Assembly (NCBI RefSeq): GCF_050948215.1
Contig: NC_135151.1
Coordinates: forward strand, 22,814,720-22,878,719
Origin: Halictus rubicundus
Lineage: Eukaryota > Arthropoda > Insecta > Hymenoptera > Halictidae
Reading direction: 5' to 3'
Length of the DNA: 64,000 bases
The position numbers were made by a program, and so were the translations under genes. Below the pieces are notes generated by a model that worked only from the letters and a program-made list of their open reading frames with translations, ran no database searches and had not been told where the DNA came from. Below are positions 21,135 through 33,300 of this stretch, piece after piece (position 1 is the stretch's first letter; each line of letters begins with the position of its first letter).

Positions 21135-22860
21135 AACGTTGCCTTTGGACATTAAAGTATGTGAAAATGTTGTTCAGTAAATTTATTTGTAAATTATCTG
21201 TTCGTAAATGATCCGGTCCTCCGAGTGATCGGATGTCAATATTCGGTAAAGACTCTGCGAGACTTCGATCGAATAGAACAGTAGCGATTTGAGGAAAATT
21301 AAGGGGCCGATCAATGCCAATCTCCTCCCCCCGTCGACGGTGACAGCGGCGTCGTTTATGTCAATTTCATTCTTGCCCGAAACACCCTGTAATTTTTCAC
21401 CGGGACGCGGAAGCCGGAGCACCGAGCACCGAGCGGCGACCAAATAGCAGGGGTTGAGTTTCAAAGGCTTCCAGCAACAATTTGTTTGATTCTGACTGCA
21501 GCTTAGGATAGCGTGGCCCGGGAAATACTACCTGGAAGATATTATACCTCCTGCACTTTATTCAAACTGTCCGGTAACGAATGTCGACTGCCAAAGTCGG
21601 TGCCCGTCGACTGCTATAGAGAAAATTGATGTGCAAATACCGAGCGGAGCGTGGCATTATGGGAACAGAAGAACTGTTGGCTCGAGCCTAACGATTTGTA
21701 AGATACACTTCGAGTGAAAATTGCTGGACGAAAACGGTCGCCGGGGAAATCGATGGTTGGTACACCGATTGCTGGCCTCGAATGCGTAAAATGTTTCCAG
21801 GTAGAAAATTACGCTAGAAAATAGAAATTTACGAAGACATGAGAGTGCAAGGACTATTAGTAATATTATTGTAGACCGTTTATGGAGACGATTGAAATTG
21901 TCATCAGTCCTGCTTGGAACGCAAAGAAAATTGCATTTATCACGTGGTCTCTTAATCTTTTCAAATATTTCACCAATGATGATTGAATAGTCGAACTCAG
22001 GGCTAGCTTAATAAATTTTTCAACGACCGTGCTAATTTTATTCGCGAATTACCGTCCGCGAGGCAAGTTAAAAAGTAACCAGAAATCTATTAAAAGGTCT
22101 TCGATCGATTGCAATTATCCCCGCGTTTTAACCCCCATTAATAACTCCCGTGTAACCGCTTCAAAGTATCCCCTAGACACTGTCCATTCGCACGAAACCC
22201 CATCGAGGGGTCCGAAACTTACGGGTTATTTGCATGCGAGAACGGATCCGCAGTCGCTCGTCCAGAATCCTTCGATTCGTCACGCCAACCCCAACTTCGC
22301 GTCCCATTTGTAATTCACGAAGAATCCTCGCTGGGTTGCAAATCGTCGATGTATCGACCTGGTTCTCCCAGTTATGTTAATAATTCGCCGGAGCATCGGA
22401 CTCGGGCGTCGCACGCTGTGCTCGCCGCTGCGTCTCTAGCTTCAAAACAGCGATCGCCACCAGCCAACTTAGGTGCATCGATTTGCATGTCACGTTAAAA
22501 CCCAGCTCCATCATGGACGATCGTTCATAAAATTGGGAAAATGGGAACTGGTACATTGGTAACAACTTTCTAAACTATAACACCACGTTCCACGATATGT
22601 GCACTTGACTACGGTAGAAATGCTTTACAAACTAGCACAGTACAGTGTTTACTCTATATATGTCGTAAATGCCTAGCCGATAAAAGTCCTAGAACTATCC
22701 CGACTGCCGTCAGGTATTACTCGCGAGGGGCCAAGAAGCTCGAGAGACTTCGATCGCCGAGTATTTTTCAATTGAATGATAAAGCTTAGGTAGTAATAAT
22801 TATATAGTGAATATGATAAACAAAACATAACAGTTTATGTTAGATAGTATTAACAATATA
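21135..22860. other. Stretch without recognised gene
   Basis: It contains a solo CACCCTGTA end at about 21383-21392, as in the CAGGGTG-ended transposons, without a partner. The open frames at 21183-21464 (minus) and 22029-22313 (plus) have no domain. Nothing else is seen. Confidence 0.35.
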
Positions 22861-23065
22861 CAGGGTGAGTCACCTACGTTTGCACCTCAAATATCTTTGT
22901 TGTTTCTAAAGATACGTAAAATATGGTAAGGACAAAGTTGAATGGTACAATGGGGCTGACACGATGTCATAAAAATCAAGGTCACCTTGACTTTTTTAAA
23001 TCGAACCACCCTTTTTTAAACACCTACAACGATAGTCCCTTTCATTAGGAATGCAGTGACTATAT
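22861..23065 (+). mobile_element. CAGGGTGAGTCACCTA element, 3' truncated
   Basis: Preceded by TA, it starts CAGGGTGAGTCACCTACG and continues CTCAAATATCTTTGTTG. Through about 23057 it matches, on the opposite strand, the interior of the complete MITE at 44622-44894 (TAGTCCCTTTCATTAGGAAT, CCACCCTTTTTTAAACACC). The right inverted repeat is missing; the sequence passes into a Tc1 transposase fragment. Either this is the parental element of the MITE or two elements were joined. Confidence 0.8.
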
Positions 23066-23076
23066 TATTCCAAGGT

Positions 23077-23309
23077 CATTCAAGCATTATTTAAATATTT
23101 TGCAATATAATTTACCCTCTGTTGTTAATTCTATTGAATTTGCTGAAGACGAAGTAGTATTTCAACAAGACGGGGACCCTAAGCATACTGCAAAGATAGT
23201 AAAAACCTGGCTAGGAAATCAAAAGTTTTCTGCGATGAAGTGGTCAGCACAAAGTCCAGATATGAACCCAATCGAAAATTTGTGGTCAATTGTGAAAAGA
23301 AGGCTAGCT
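23077..23309 (+). pseudogene. Tc1-like transposase C-terminal fragment
   Basis: The frame reads YLNILQYNLPSVVNSIEF, AEDEVVFQQDGDPKHTAK, IVKTWLGNQKFSAMKW and SAQSPDMNPIENLWSIVKRR. The motif QQDGDPKHTA holds the second catalytic Asp of Tc1 transposases, and SPDMNPIENLW holds the third catalytic position (Glu in the DDE triad) with the family-typical NPIENLW. No stop interrupts this part. The N-terminal DNA-binding region and first catalytic Asp are absent upstream; the sequence before about 23077 belongs to the CAGGGTGAG element. After KRRLA the frame continues into an in-frame repeat of VNSIEFADDEVV and then unrelated DNA, so the protein's last about 30 residues are lost. About 78 codons remain of roughly 340. 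Dead copy. The 23100-23576 open frame is a chimera of this fragment with unrelated DNA and should not be read as a gene. Confidence 0.9.
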
Positions 23310-23347
23310 GTTAATTCTATTGAATTTGCTGACGATGAAGTAGTATT
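23124..23347 (+). repeat. 38-bp direct repeat, 186 bp apart
   Basis: GTTAATTCTATTGAATTTGC at 23124 recurs at 23310; about 38 bp match with two differences. The 186-bp distance is 62 codons, so the second copy continues in the transposase frame. Confidence 0.9.
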
Positions 23348-23349
23348 GT

Positions 23350-25008
23350 TTTTATATATTTTGTTTGAACCCCACCACAGAGCAAGCCGAATCCACGAGG
23401 GTTTCGCGAGCGCTATGCTGTCCGCTCGTTGCGTGCGAGCATGTGTCAGACAGCGTTTGCACCTGCGAAACCCTCTCGCATATTCGAAGCCTACACGTGA
23501 TTCTTCGTCGCACGCACCTACGTACAACGTCGACAAAAAGTTTGCAAGCTTCCGTGTCCCGCCACTCGTAGTCTGAATTATTCATCCGTCTTCTTATTAC
23601 CGTCGTTATTCAGGATACTTCGAGACTATTTCGATACATATTAAGATTACGCATGCTAAGCGATGTTCCGCAATCGTTGGCGTATAATGAAGATAATGAT
23701 GCTTCAGCTTCAGGCAAATTAAAAATAAGAGTGCATGCGTACTTGGCTCCTAACGGCATTTCGAACGAAACGGTACTTTGATGCGCCTTTAGGATTAAAC
23801 GGAGAATAACGTGATTGGACTGCGAACCTGTACGCGAATTTGCGTTCTTCAAGACTGATTGAGGAAGCGAGGAACTTCTGATAGAAAGTTAATTGATTCC
23901 GATGAATGTTGCAGCAGGAAGGGTACGAAACTTGCGATCAATTTTGTCGAACTTTGGTTTTACGACTTCGGCAGCATTTGCTCGTAAGTGCTTGACAATC
24001 CGCAATATAATTATGACGTTTTACCACCGATAAGATTTTTAAAGGATTTTACGAGGAAATCACTGCGAGACGTTCAATGTCTGCGAGAAATGTTTTCAAT
24101 TTAGCTTCTGATCCAAGAAATTCTACAAAAACGCAGACAAGCTGCAAGTGTCGTGCACTCAGGCGCTATCAAACGGATGAGCCATTCCACCAAATGCAAC
24201 TGGCATAAATTGCCTTATAATGGCAACAAAATTGCATTTGTTTCGATTTCGTATTAGTTTGGTTTAAATGTCTACTTCGTCAGAGAAATTTATTAAAAAA
24301 TATTCTCATCGAAACGTATTTATAATTAGGTATTTGTAATCAGCACTCGGGTGAATATCCATAACTGATTTATGTCGCATAAATCAGCAAATACAACAAT
24401 TTACAAATAATCAATGTAAAACGGCTAAATCTACCGGGCCCTAAAAGTGTCCGCTGGCGTCCTAAATTTACCAAGATCGAATCGATACGAAAAGATGCAA
24501 TCACGAACAAAGAAAATTCAATAGTTTCCCACAAAAAGCGCATGTACAATTCCAACAAATACGGAAGAATAGATCAGAAAAGCCAGTAGTTCGCCAGCAG
24601 TAAATCTCGTGTTAAAAGCATCGTTTGATGGCCGGAAATCCCCTCGCAGTGAAACTTTCTAGCGCCAGTGTACGTGTCCGCGTGCAATCGTGGCTCGGGT
24701 AATAGCATATAATTAGGGTCCCGGGCGGTCCAGCTCCTAAGCCTACAATTTTCGTTAGCGGCTTAGACAGGTGTGGCGCGTGTGTGGGTGCCCAGGTTCC
24801 GCCCCAATCCGGCCTGTTTTCCCCTTAGAAAAGGAGGAAGAGGGTTTCCGAGGCAATTCTATCCTCGTGGCGCTCGTGTGTCCGCCTCAGATTGTCAGGT
24901 TGATCGCTTAATCGCCGGCTGGCAACGATTACCGGGAAGAGAGAGGAAGGGAGACAGACCGCTGGAAATAAGTTAATTTTTCGCAGCCAGGTAAATTGGT
25001 TTCAGTGT
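23350..25008. other. Stretch without recognised gene
   Basis: GAGGGTTTCGC at 23397-23407 pairs with GCGAAACCCTC at 23465-23475, a short inverted repeat. A perfect small hairpin lies at 24365-24387. Otherwise nothing is recognisable. Confidence 0.35.
24365..24387. repeat. Perfect small hairpin
   Basis: CTGATTTATG, loop TCG, CATAAATCAG: ten perfectly paired bases and a three-base loop. There is no T-run next to it to suggest a terminator. Confidence 0.8.
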
Positions 25009-25845
25009 TTGTACGCAAGACGTAAACCGCCGCCGCCGTCGCTACACCGGGTTCCCCAGGGCTATAATTTCGCCCGCGGAACGACCGGGACTAGGCCGGC
25101 TGATACGTTCTCGCCGAGTGATGATAAGTATGATAAAGATGGTGCCGAGGATCTTGATAATTCGAACGGGGTGCAACTTCCTTCGGAAGATGGTACCGGC
25201 CCGATAACGTTTGACGTCTTCTTCAATCGGCGCGCGCGAGCCCGCCAACCGCTTTATCGTGAATCGCCAGTTCCCCCGGAGTCGCGAACAACCGGCGTTG
25301 ACGAGGAGAAGGAGGAAGAGGGGAAGGGTTTCTTTTTTTTCGGAAACGAGCTTTCGAAAACAAGCGCGACCAGGTTTCCCCGAGATCCCCATCTATTTCG
25401 AGTCGACGAGTGGAAAAGTTTCAAGTTCCGGGGCGACGACGAGCCAGACCGCCTCCGGGAAATAAAGGGCCCGGGGAGGCGAGGGACGTCGCATCGTCGT
25501 CGTCGCACCGCGAAGAAAGGGGTCGGTGAAAGTTTTGTGCCCTCGTCGGGAAGGCTGGATGCACCCGTAAAAAGCATCAGCAGGCCGGAAGTCGAGGACA
25601 AAGCCAGACTTCCACGCCACCGACCGACCCGTGTACACCTTCCTTTGCCGACTGTTATTAATGGGCCTATTCCGGAAATTAAGCTGCCGGATAAGAAGGT
25701 GACGCCGCTGCCCAGAGGGGGAAGTGTTGATCCCCGAAATGGGCCAAACTTCGCCGCTCTCCCGAAAAACTTCTCGGAGAAAACTCTGGCCAAAGTATTA
25801 GCTCGTTACCCGGGCCGTGGCTTTCCCGAAAATCTGAGATTCTAA
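25009..25845 (+). CDS. Unrecognised 278-codon open frame (doubtful)
   Basis: This is the longest open frame in the window, with start codon TTG at 25009 and TAA at 25843-25845; an internal start cannot be chosen with confidence. I recognise no domain. Residues about 38-70 are rich in Asp (SDDKYDKDGAEDLDNSNG), 95-110 are rich in Glu (DEEKEEEGKGFFFFGNE) and 150-175 are rich in Arg, so a product would be largely disordered. There is no signal peptide or membrane segment. Against it: the block is GC-rich, a minus-strand frame (25254-25793, 179 codons) is open at the same time, and long frames of equal quality occur by chance elsewhere in this window (778-1602). For it: no stop in 278 codons, and a charge pattern less uniform than in the other chance frames. 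Best read as a possible exon or chance frame. Confidence 0.12.
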   Translation: MYARRKPPPPSLHRVPQGYNFARGTTGTRPADTFSPSDDKYDKDGAEDLDNSNGVQLPSEDGTGPITFDVFFNRRARARQPLYRESPVPPESRTTGVDEEKEEEGKGFFFFGNELSKTSATRFPRDPHLFRVDEWKSFKFRGDDEPDRLREIKGPGRRGTSHRRRRTAKKGVGESFVPSSGRLDAPVKSISRPEVEDKARLPRHRPTRVHLPLPTVINGPIPEIKLPDKKVTPLPRGGSVDPRNGPNFAALPKNFSEKTLAKVLARYPGRGFPENLRF

Positions 25846-27944
25846 TTCAGGCGTCGTTATCGATCAATGAGATTCTGAATTTGAAAACTTCTGTTTCGAG
25901 CTTCTAATCCTGCAATACCAAACTACGAAATACAAAACTATTGTCCATTTTAAACCTGAACTAGCTCTGCGAACTACTGCTAAAGTGACTGCTAGATTGA
26001 CACAATTTATGGAACTCTGCTTAACATCTCTGCTGCAGTCCGAGTGAATAAAAATTCAGTTTGATCACAGTGTAACCGGTAAACTAATTTTCCCGAGGAA
26101 TAAAAGATGAAGGAGGATTGGAGGAGTCAGCACCGCGGAAAATTCTTATTTTTCGCTTCTGAATTTTTCTGCGGTGTTGTAAACACGCACACCGTAACGG
26201 GATACTGTTAATGTCTGCAACGATTCATTTACATTTAAATTTATTTAAATGCCACCATTTTACACCGTCGATACGAATCTCGCCGAGCGATTGTCAGAAA
26301 GCAGTTACGCGGTGTTTTTATTTCGCGAATTTATAAATAAATTCGTACGGAATTGAATTTTCACGTTTTTACGACTCGGTATTATTTTCTATCTGGGCCG
26401 AGTTTAACGAGTTACGCACGCGCACATAGAACAAAAAACACAGGGGGGGGGGAACCGTCGTCGATCGCCATTAAAAAATAAAAACAAAAAAAGAATAACA
26501 GAGTGGAATGAAAAGTTTCGGTAAATAACGCGACACGAAAATATATCGGAGGGATGTTAAAGGGCAATCGAAAACGCTGTACATATCTGTCTGGCCCTCC
26601 CGGAGTTCGAAACTTATCCTACCTCCGTGCATATAAAATACTTCTTATCTGAACGCATTAGCTCAGCAGCGTAGACCCGCTGAATAACAATGGCGGGGCA
26701 TTACGGTTTCCGAGACCGAAGCTTATCCGCAATACTATCTCGATATACACGGCGGCCGGTGCTGTTCTTTTTCTCGGCGTTTCCCGCGGATACGAGTGTA
26801 TCGAGAAAAATAGATTGGCAACGCCCTGTCAAATTTAACTGTGCCGTTTAAATATGAAAACTCGTTGTCAAGCCTTTTAATACTGCACCGGTATTCGACG
26901 ATTTACGCTCGGCCGTGCGCGATCAAAATCCTCGAACGCTTTATTCCCCGATAATAGTGGAGACCGAAACGCAATTTATAACTCTCAATTGGCAAAATCC
27001 ACTTAAAATATGTTACATAATGAACGCGATTTAATGGACACCGGAATGATTAAATTTTTATCTCCCGATCGATATCTCCGGAATTATTGTCGGGCGACGG
27101 AGGATACGGACTCGAAATTCTACCGGAGGATGATTCATGATTAAATGACGTCACGCGACACAATTAAAATGTATTCTGCATTCCACGTACTGCAGACTGC
27201 GAATTTTATGCGTCCAGTGCAAGTTGCAATTCCGACTCTAACGGATTTCACAGAATTTCATTTTCAAATAATTTTTTCTTCCCCCAATGCGTGACTGAAA
27301 ATTTTGAAAAAAAATACGCGAGATAGAGGTAACCTGTAGTCATTATTCGCAATTTGATCCGTTCGAATATCTAACGTACTGATCGAGAAAACTGATTACA
27401 AAGTCTCGCGTGTCCTGGCGTTTACGAGAAGTAGAATTGGTCGGCCATGGTCAGACGCGTCGGGACGGATTTTTCTTAAATTTTCGCGAAAACGAAGCGT
27501 CACCCGATACAAAAAATCCCGAGACACCCTGTATTCGGAGTTCTAAGGATTCCAGGGTCCTTTTCATCGGACTCGGTTATGTCTGCAAGAATGGCTGTTC
27601 GCGGTACCCGACAGTTTTCGTATAATATTACTTTCATCCGCGAAATTAGGATCGCGTCTCGAGAAGCGGCCGGGTAAAGGGAAGAGCAATTTTCGTCGGC
27701 GAAACGCATCGTTCTTGCACGGTTTTCCCTGGTTGGCGCAGGATCCCCGGGCTTGCTCGAGCACGCGGGCTTGCTTTCGCGTGCACGCTCGACCAACCAG
27801 GCTCGTAACAACTCCATCTCATACGCGTCATATCAATTTGTCTCCGCGATGGTCTTGACAAATATTGCAGATGCCTGTTTTCCGATGGCCTCCGCCTGTC
27901 GTCCTCCGTCGCGCGGCAACGAAATTGCTCGGGAGGAGAGAAGC

Positions 27945-27964
27945 CAGGCAGGCAGGCAGGCAGG
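27945..27964. repeat. (CAGG)5 tetranucleotide run
   Basis: Five perfect CAGG units. Confidence 0.95.
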
Positions 27965-28413
27965 AGAACAGGGAGCGATATCCGCTCAGGCTGCAAGACG
28001 TTCTTATTGTTTTAAGGTAGACAGGTTTATTTACTGCCCGAATAACCACGGAAAGCGTCGCGACCCATTCTCTCGTAGCCAGTATCAAATTGCTCGCCGG
28101 GCGAAGTCGACGTTGCGCTGCGCATTTCTTTTCCGCGGCGGGGATTTCATTTCTGTCTAGATTTACTCGACTGATCGCGGGGAGAGGGGGGCCGGCGATA
28201 CGAACAACGTCGACAAAGTTGGAGGACGGAAAAAAGGGGTGGGAGAGGCCCGCGAGAATTTCCTACCTTTGCCCACGGCGCGCCGGCATTTTTGTATTCA
28301 CGGCAATACGTTCAAAGAGGAATTTCATAGGAAGAAGAACGAGCTTTCATCGTTCCTATGCAAAGCGCTCCGGCGTATGAAAGATTTGGCTGGGAGACAT
28401 CTCGCAGCAAAGG

Positions 28414-28435
28414 CGACCCGACCCGACCCGACCCG
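28414..28435. repeat. (CGACC)4 pentamer run
   Basis: Four CGACC units, the same pentamer in a different phase as at 10091-10115. Confidence 0.9.
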
Positions 28436-29502
28436 GCCACCCCCTCGTCAGACTGACCAGGCCTCTCTTCTATTCTATTATGACCCAGACATTGTATTGA
28501 AAATCGTCGTTCGAGCTCGCGAGCTTCGGGCCAATCTCTTCTGGAATTTTCCTGTTTCCTGCTCGCAAACTCCCCGGGATGCGAGTAGTTCGCCTTGATA
28601 TCTTTAAATTACTTTAACAAGGTCCGCGTAGCTTTTTCTCGGTGTACCTTAAAGTCCAAAGGAGCACGTCTTCTGAAAATTCCGTTTCAATGTATTAAAA
28701 GTTGAAGACGGAAACTCGAAATGTAGATTCCCGTTGATGTTTATAAAGATTGTGTAATAGATTTTAAACATTTATGACTCGCAACTGGCGAGTTCTTAAA
28801 AACTGATTCAACAGTAATGGTAATTTTGGTCGTGAAGGAACGTAATTCTGGATTGTTTTCTAAAAGAAGATTTTTAAGTTCTTCTTCGTGTAATGCTACC
28901 ATTGAGGTTCGTACTAATAATCTTCCTCTAAACAATGTGTTAAGCCGGGGCATTTAAGATTTCCATTTCGAGATAAATTAACAATGGCAAGACTAAGAGA
29001 ATTAAAGAGATAAAGGAATATGAAGAGGTAAGATGAAGAAATTCCAACGCGGTTCCTGCTTCCTGCAGGAGATGTAGACAGTTTTTATTTTCTTAACTTT
29101 TTCTCGTGCAAAAATTCGCAGTCTAATTAAGACTGCAAATGGACGGAAAAATCAGTTTCTATTTTATTCAATAAAGTAGTAGAAATAGTGTACTGAGAAA
29201 TTGATAGAATCTTTCTGCTCTTTCCGGAACATTATTTCCTCATGATCACATTTTTGCAGACCACCGTCATTGCGGCCAAGTTTCCGGCAGTAGTTCACGA
29301 GTGTGTAGGTCAAGTGACGGATTCGCCATGCTTTCGGTAAACAGGGTAAATTTACCGCGCTGCTTCAGACGGATAAACATTCGCGCGGATGAAAAAGCGG
29401 GCGAAGAGTCGGAGACAATCGTCGCGTAAATAAAAAGCGAATTTAAAATAGAAAATAAATCTCTCCGCGAGCGGTCTCGCCGAGTGTAGAAGTGGCGACC
29501 GA

Positions 29503-29503
<1 letters not shown>

Positions 29504-29545
<42 letters not shown>
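29504..29545. repeat. (GA)n microsatellite
   Basis: About 42 bp of GA with one AT interruption near its start. Confidence 0.95.
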
Positions 29546-29550
<5 letters not shown>

Positions 29551-30104
29551 GAAGCGAGTGGAACGTTATTTTCTGAAAAACTATCGTAACCCATAAGAAA
29601 AGCGTATATATACCAAGCGAGCGGGCCGAACTTCTTATTCCCCGACCACTCGTCGACTCCGGTGCTCTCGCGTTGTTGCGAAACTTTTTTATTTATGAAA
29701 TTCTTACTACGGGAAATTACTGCCGTTGTAGCCCCGGGAGTCCGCGACACCCTTGTTTTCCACGGGATCTTCCTCCGCCTGCAGTTTCTACGGGACAGGG
29801 GAACGAATCAAGGAGAATCCGGGGCTGCAATTTCGCGCGACCAAACAAAACAGCATACCGAACGGAAACGCATTGTCGAAGGATAATTGCGTTGCCGCGG
29901 AAACTGCATTTCACGAATGAACGTTGCCTGTGGAAAAAGAATAACATCGCCCGTGGCAAGGCAAACTTCAGGAATTCACGACTTTGGTCTGCCATGTCTG
30001 ATTTCACTGTCATTTCTAATCCTCTGCGGTCCAATGTTGACTCTGAGGCACTGGTAGAAATTTTGAAAATGTTAAACCAAAAGTCAGTGTTTGAAATGTG
30101 TGAA

Positions 30105-30350
30105 TTAACCCTGTGCACTCGAAGCTATTTTAATTCCAAAACGAAACATTTCTTCCGAACTAAAATTCCATTCCCTTCTATATATTTTTTTCTCATAATA
30201 TACATACGAAAATGGTGCAATTTCCTCGTGCAATACTGAAATGTTTAGTAATTTCTGAAATGCAAACGAATTTAATCATGTAGAAAATATTCTGAACAAT
30301 GATACAACAATTTTTAGTGGTGCCTTACAGTCACCATTCGAGTCCATTCG
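30105..30350. mobile_element. TTAA-type MITE, CCCTTTGC family, decayed right end
   Basis: TTAA at 30105-30108 is followed by CCCTGTGCACTCGAAGC. The body closely follows the copy at 43780: CAAAACGAAACATTTCTTCC, TTCCCTTCTATATAT, GAAAATGGTGCAATTTCC, CAATACTGAAATGTTT and CAATTTTTAGTGGTGCC. The right terminus is degraded (CATTCGAGTCCATTCGAG) and no second TTAA is clear. Confidence 0.8.
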
Positions 30351-33300
30351 AGTTCAGACTGAAATTTCATTCTGGGTCCAATTTTTGAAACAAACGAGAT
30401 TAAAAACTCGTCTGGTACCTCGCATATTAATGTTAAAAAATTCGTGATTACTTAGAAAGAAGAGGATCCCGTTACAACAGAGTTTGCCTCGATGTTAGAA
30501 ATGAGCAAGCGAACCAATAACAACGTGACCATTTTACAACTAACAATGTACAATTTTGAGCAACCTCGGCGTTCAGCGAATGAATTTTGCCACCCATTTA
30601 GCTCCGAGCTAGAGGCCGGTACGAGACACTAGGTTCCCGAAGAGAAGGGTCGAATGGGAAGAAAGGTGGGCCCGAATTGAATGAAGAAGAACGCGTTGAA
30701 AAGCGTTCGAAGAAAGAAGTCGGCGATAATGAAATCGTCATTGGTTTCATCAGCAAGCAGTATATCGTTGATCCGCCATTTAGGTCAGAATCATTAAGGA
30801 TTGCCATTCGTTGCGGCTCGGAAACACTGGCCGCGCATATACGTTGCCGTGACCCGTTCCCGTTCCTTTTTTTTTCTTTCTCTTTCTCTCTCTTTTCCCC
30901 CGCATTGGTTACGGTTTTCTGTTCCCGGGTCAATACCTTTCCGGCCCCAATTATTTCCCGGCCGAGTGCCGGAAAAACTTGAAGGCTCCATTGAATCGTA
31001 TCCGCTTTTCCTTCTCCCGTTTCTCCACGGTCTACGTCGCGCCTCTTATCGTCGGTCCACTTTCTCCGGGGGTCGGTCCACCCCTCGCACACCCGAACGC
31101 GTGTTTGCGTCTGTGTTTCGTTCCGCCCAGGCTCCCCGGGGATGTCACCCTTCCGATCTCCACTCCCGGTTCTCCGATTCCCTCTTTGTCTTCCCCTTTG
31201 ACTGGCTGCCAGCGTTTCCAGCCAGTCCACTCGACCTCTAGGCGAGCCGAGCAGTCATTCCGAATGAAGACTTTCCCAAGTTCTACCTTCTCCACTTCCC
31301 GAACCGTTTTCCTCGCTATGCTACCACCTCGTCGTCTGACTGCCGGCCGGTCACGCCTACGCAAAAATTACAGGTGCTAAATTCGCACTGAATACCAATT
31401 TCAAAACAACACTCTCCTATATTCTCATTCTCTTTTTTTTTAAATTAGATATCTCAGTCACGGTGGGTCGTGATTTTCTTCAACAGCAGCAGAAACTTCA
31501 TTTGGAAACCAACAATTCGCTCTCAATAACGTAATCTAATAATTTTGTGCGAAAGAAAAATTACGCTAAATTTGAGCCACAAATTGTAGATAACAAATGT
31601 GTGACTTCAAAGTTGTTCATGAATCGCCCAATTTCGAAGAGAACAACTCGATTCGTGCGATATAACCGGTTCCCTGTACGCGAAACGTCCGAGTGGGCGT
31701 GGCCTGGTGACGTCAGCGAGCAGAGGGAGCTACCGCAGTGCCGCACGGGGCAAACGGCTCCTGTTACACCCGAGCGAAACGCGATCTCGTTGCGCGGAGC
31801 AATTCGAGCAGATTTTTGGGAAGACCGACGGCATCCGAACGGAAATTTCCGACGCGGAAAACACGGGGAACAGTGGAACCGGGCGGCACATTGTTACAGG
31901 ATCGACCTTCACCGACATCGTGCCAGGTTTAAGCGGTTTCAATTCGTAATTCTCCCACGGTTCGCACGGCCCCGCGGTCTCTCTACGCTCGCCGGGAAAA
32001 ACGGCGTTTTCAGGCACGCAAACAATCCTGCGTTTTGTCCACCTCCTCCTACCAGCCCTCTCGTTATTTACGAGACGAGAAAGGGATTTCCGGCGTGCCA
32101 CTGCTCCGGTAACAAGTTCACATGCAACTAACGAATCTCGTTGCGGCTGTTTCTCTTCCTCGGCTTCCTTTTTTCCCGGCTGTTATTGCACGCGCTTCAA
32201 GTCTGTTTGGTACATCGGTCGCTGCGTTACTATTCCTCCGTATTTCGGGGCTCGATCCGAACAATGCGGACTCTGCAGCTCGCGCTACCAGAATACCAGT
32301 TATTGTTCGGTGCACTCTTTTCATTTTTATGTACGCCGCTCGGTGCGTTCAATCGTTATTTCGGAACGCAGGAGAACGCCAGTTATCCTGCCCAATCATT
32401 CATAAGTGTATCTCATCTCCTTCTCATTCTTCTCCGAGAGATAAATTAGGCAACGAGCAAACCGAAGCCATGCAATGCTCTTTACAGCGAATAACCAATA
32501 ACAGTATTTTCTCGTTACCACCCAGGATCAATATTTATTTTATTTCGAGATTTATTTGCGTGCTTCAGGATCGTACGAAAATAGAATAAACGAAGAGATT
32601 GTCGAAGCGGTATAATAGATTTCCACTAGACAGTTTTAGCATTCTACAGCAGCAAAGACCGAAGGTACACAGACACAAGGTTTATGTACGGACACCTACA
32701 CAAATATTCTAGCAAGACATTTTCGAGGCCGATCATGCCGAGCCGCAAGCCGCCCTTAAATTCTGAGGAAACATCGCGTCTATCCGCGTCCTTCATAATA
32801 AATAAAGCGAGAGAGGCCCATAAAGTGCGACCGAACAAGATGCGTATCGTGTAATACACAATTCCGGGAGCTGCTTTAAGATACAGCCCGGTCGAACGGC
32901 AGCATCCGATAGGAACACGGCCGACCCAGTTTCCGCCGAAGATTACATGAATCGTAGGCGTTATCAGAACGTGTGAAGGCTTTAAGAGGACAGACTGCAG
33001 TCGTCCGGTAGTCAATGAATTTTATCGAGGCGCGCATCCCGCCGTAAAGGGAACTGCTCGGGGTCCGTGTCCGGTTGCGACGGAAGCGAGATAGAGACCC
33101 CGAAGACGACTCCCGGATTCCTCGTACGTCAAATCACCGTCGTCAGGAGTGAGCCTCGTAAAGCCTCGGCCCGTCGTAACCGTTCGACGTTCGACGGTTT
33201 TACGCGGTGGCGTTCGACTGCCTACGTTTCTGCATATTTCACCGCCACACAAGTTTCGGTTCCGTTTACGCGCCGCCACACAGGCCCATTTCCACCGGCG

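Larger units (their letters stand above)
25846..30104. other. Stretch without recognised gene
   Basis: It holds a CRE at 27146, a solo AGACTGC end at 27193-27212, a solo CACCCTGTA end at about 27520-27531, a CAGG run (27945), a CGACC run (28414), a GA run (29504), and the short palindrome GCAGTCT-AATTA-AGACTGC at 29118-29136. Near 26461 an A-rich tract follows a run of nine G. The long frames (27753-28160, 29673-30239) overlap others and have no domain. Confidence 0.35.

Noticed and set aside
21183..21464. 93-codon minus-strand frame next to the 238-bp array as an upstream exon
   Set aside because: Contains a solo transposon tip (CACCCTGTA) and no homologous protein is recognised.
23100..23576. 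158-codon frame as one gene
   Set aside because: Only its first part is Tc1 transposase; the remainder is unrelated DNA joined by a duplication.
26650..26690. tRNA-like A box (TTAGCTCAGCAGCGTAGA)
   Set aside because: No B box (GGTTCGAATCC type) and no acceptor stem pairing at the right distance.
31708..31715. Single CRE next to a GC-rich GTGGGCGTGG motif as promoter
   Set aside because: A lone 8-mer without TATA, initiator or downstream exon is not enough.
32122..32589. 155-codon plus-strand frame
   Set aside because: No domain and overlapping shorter frames; the hydrophobic N-terminal part is not a clear signal peptide.
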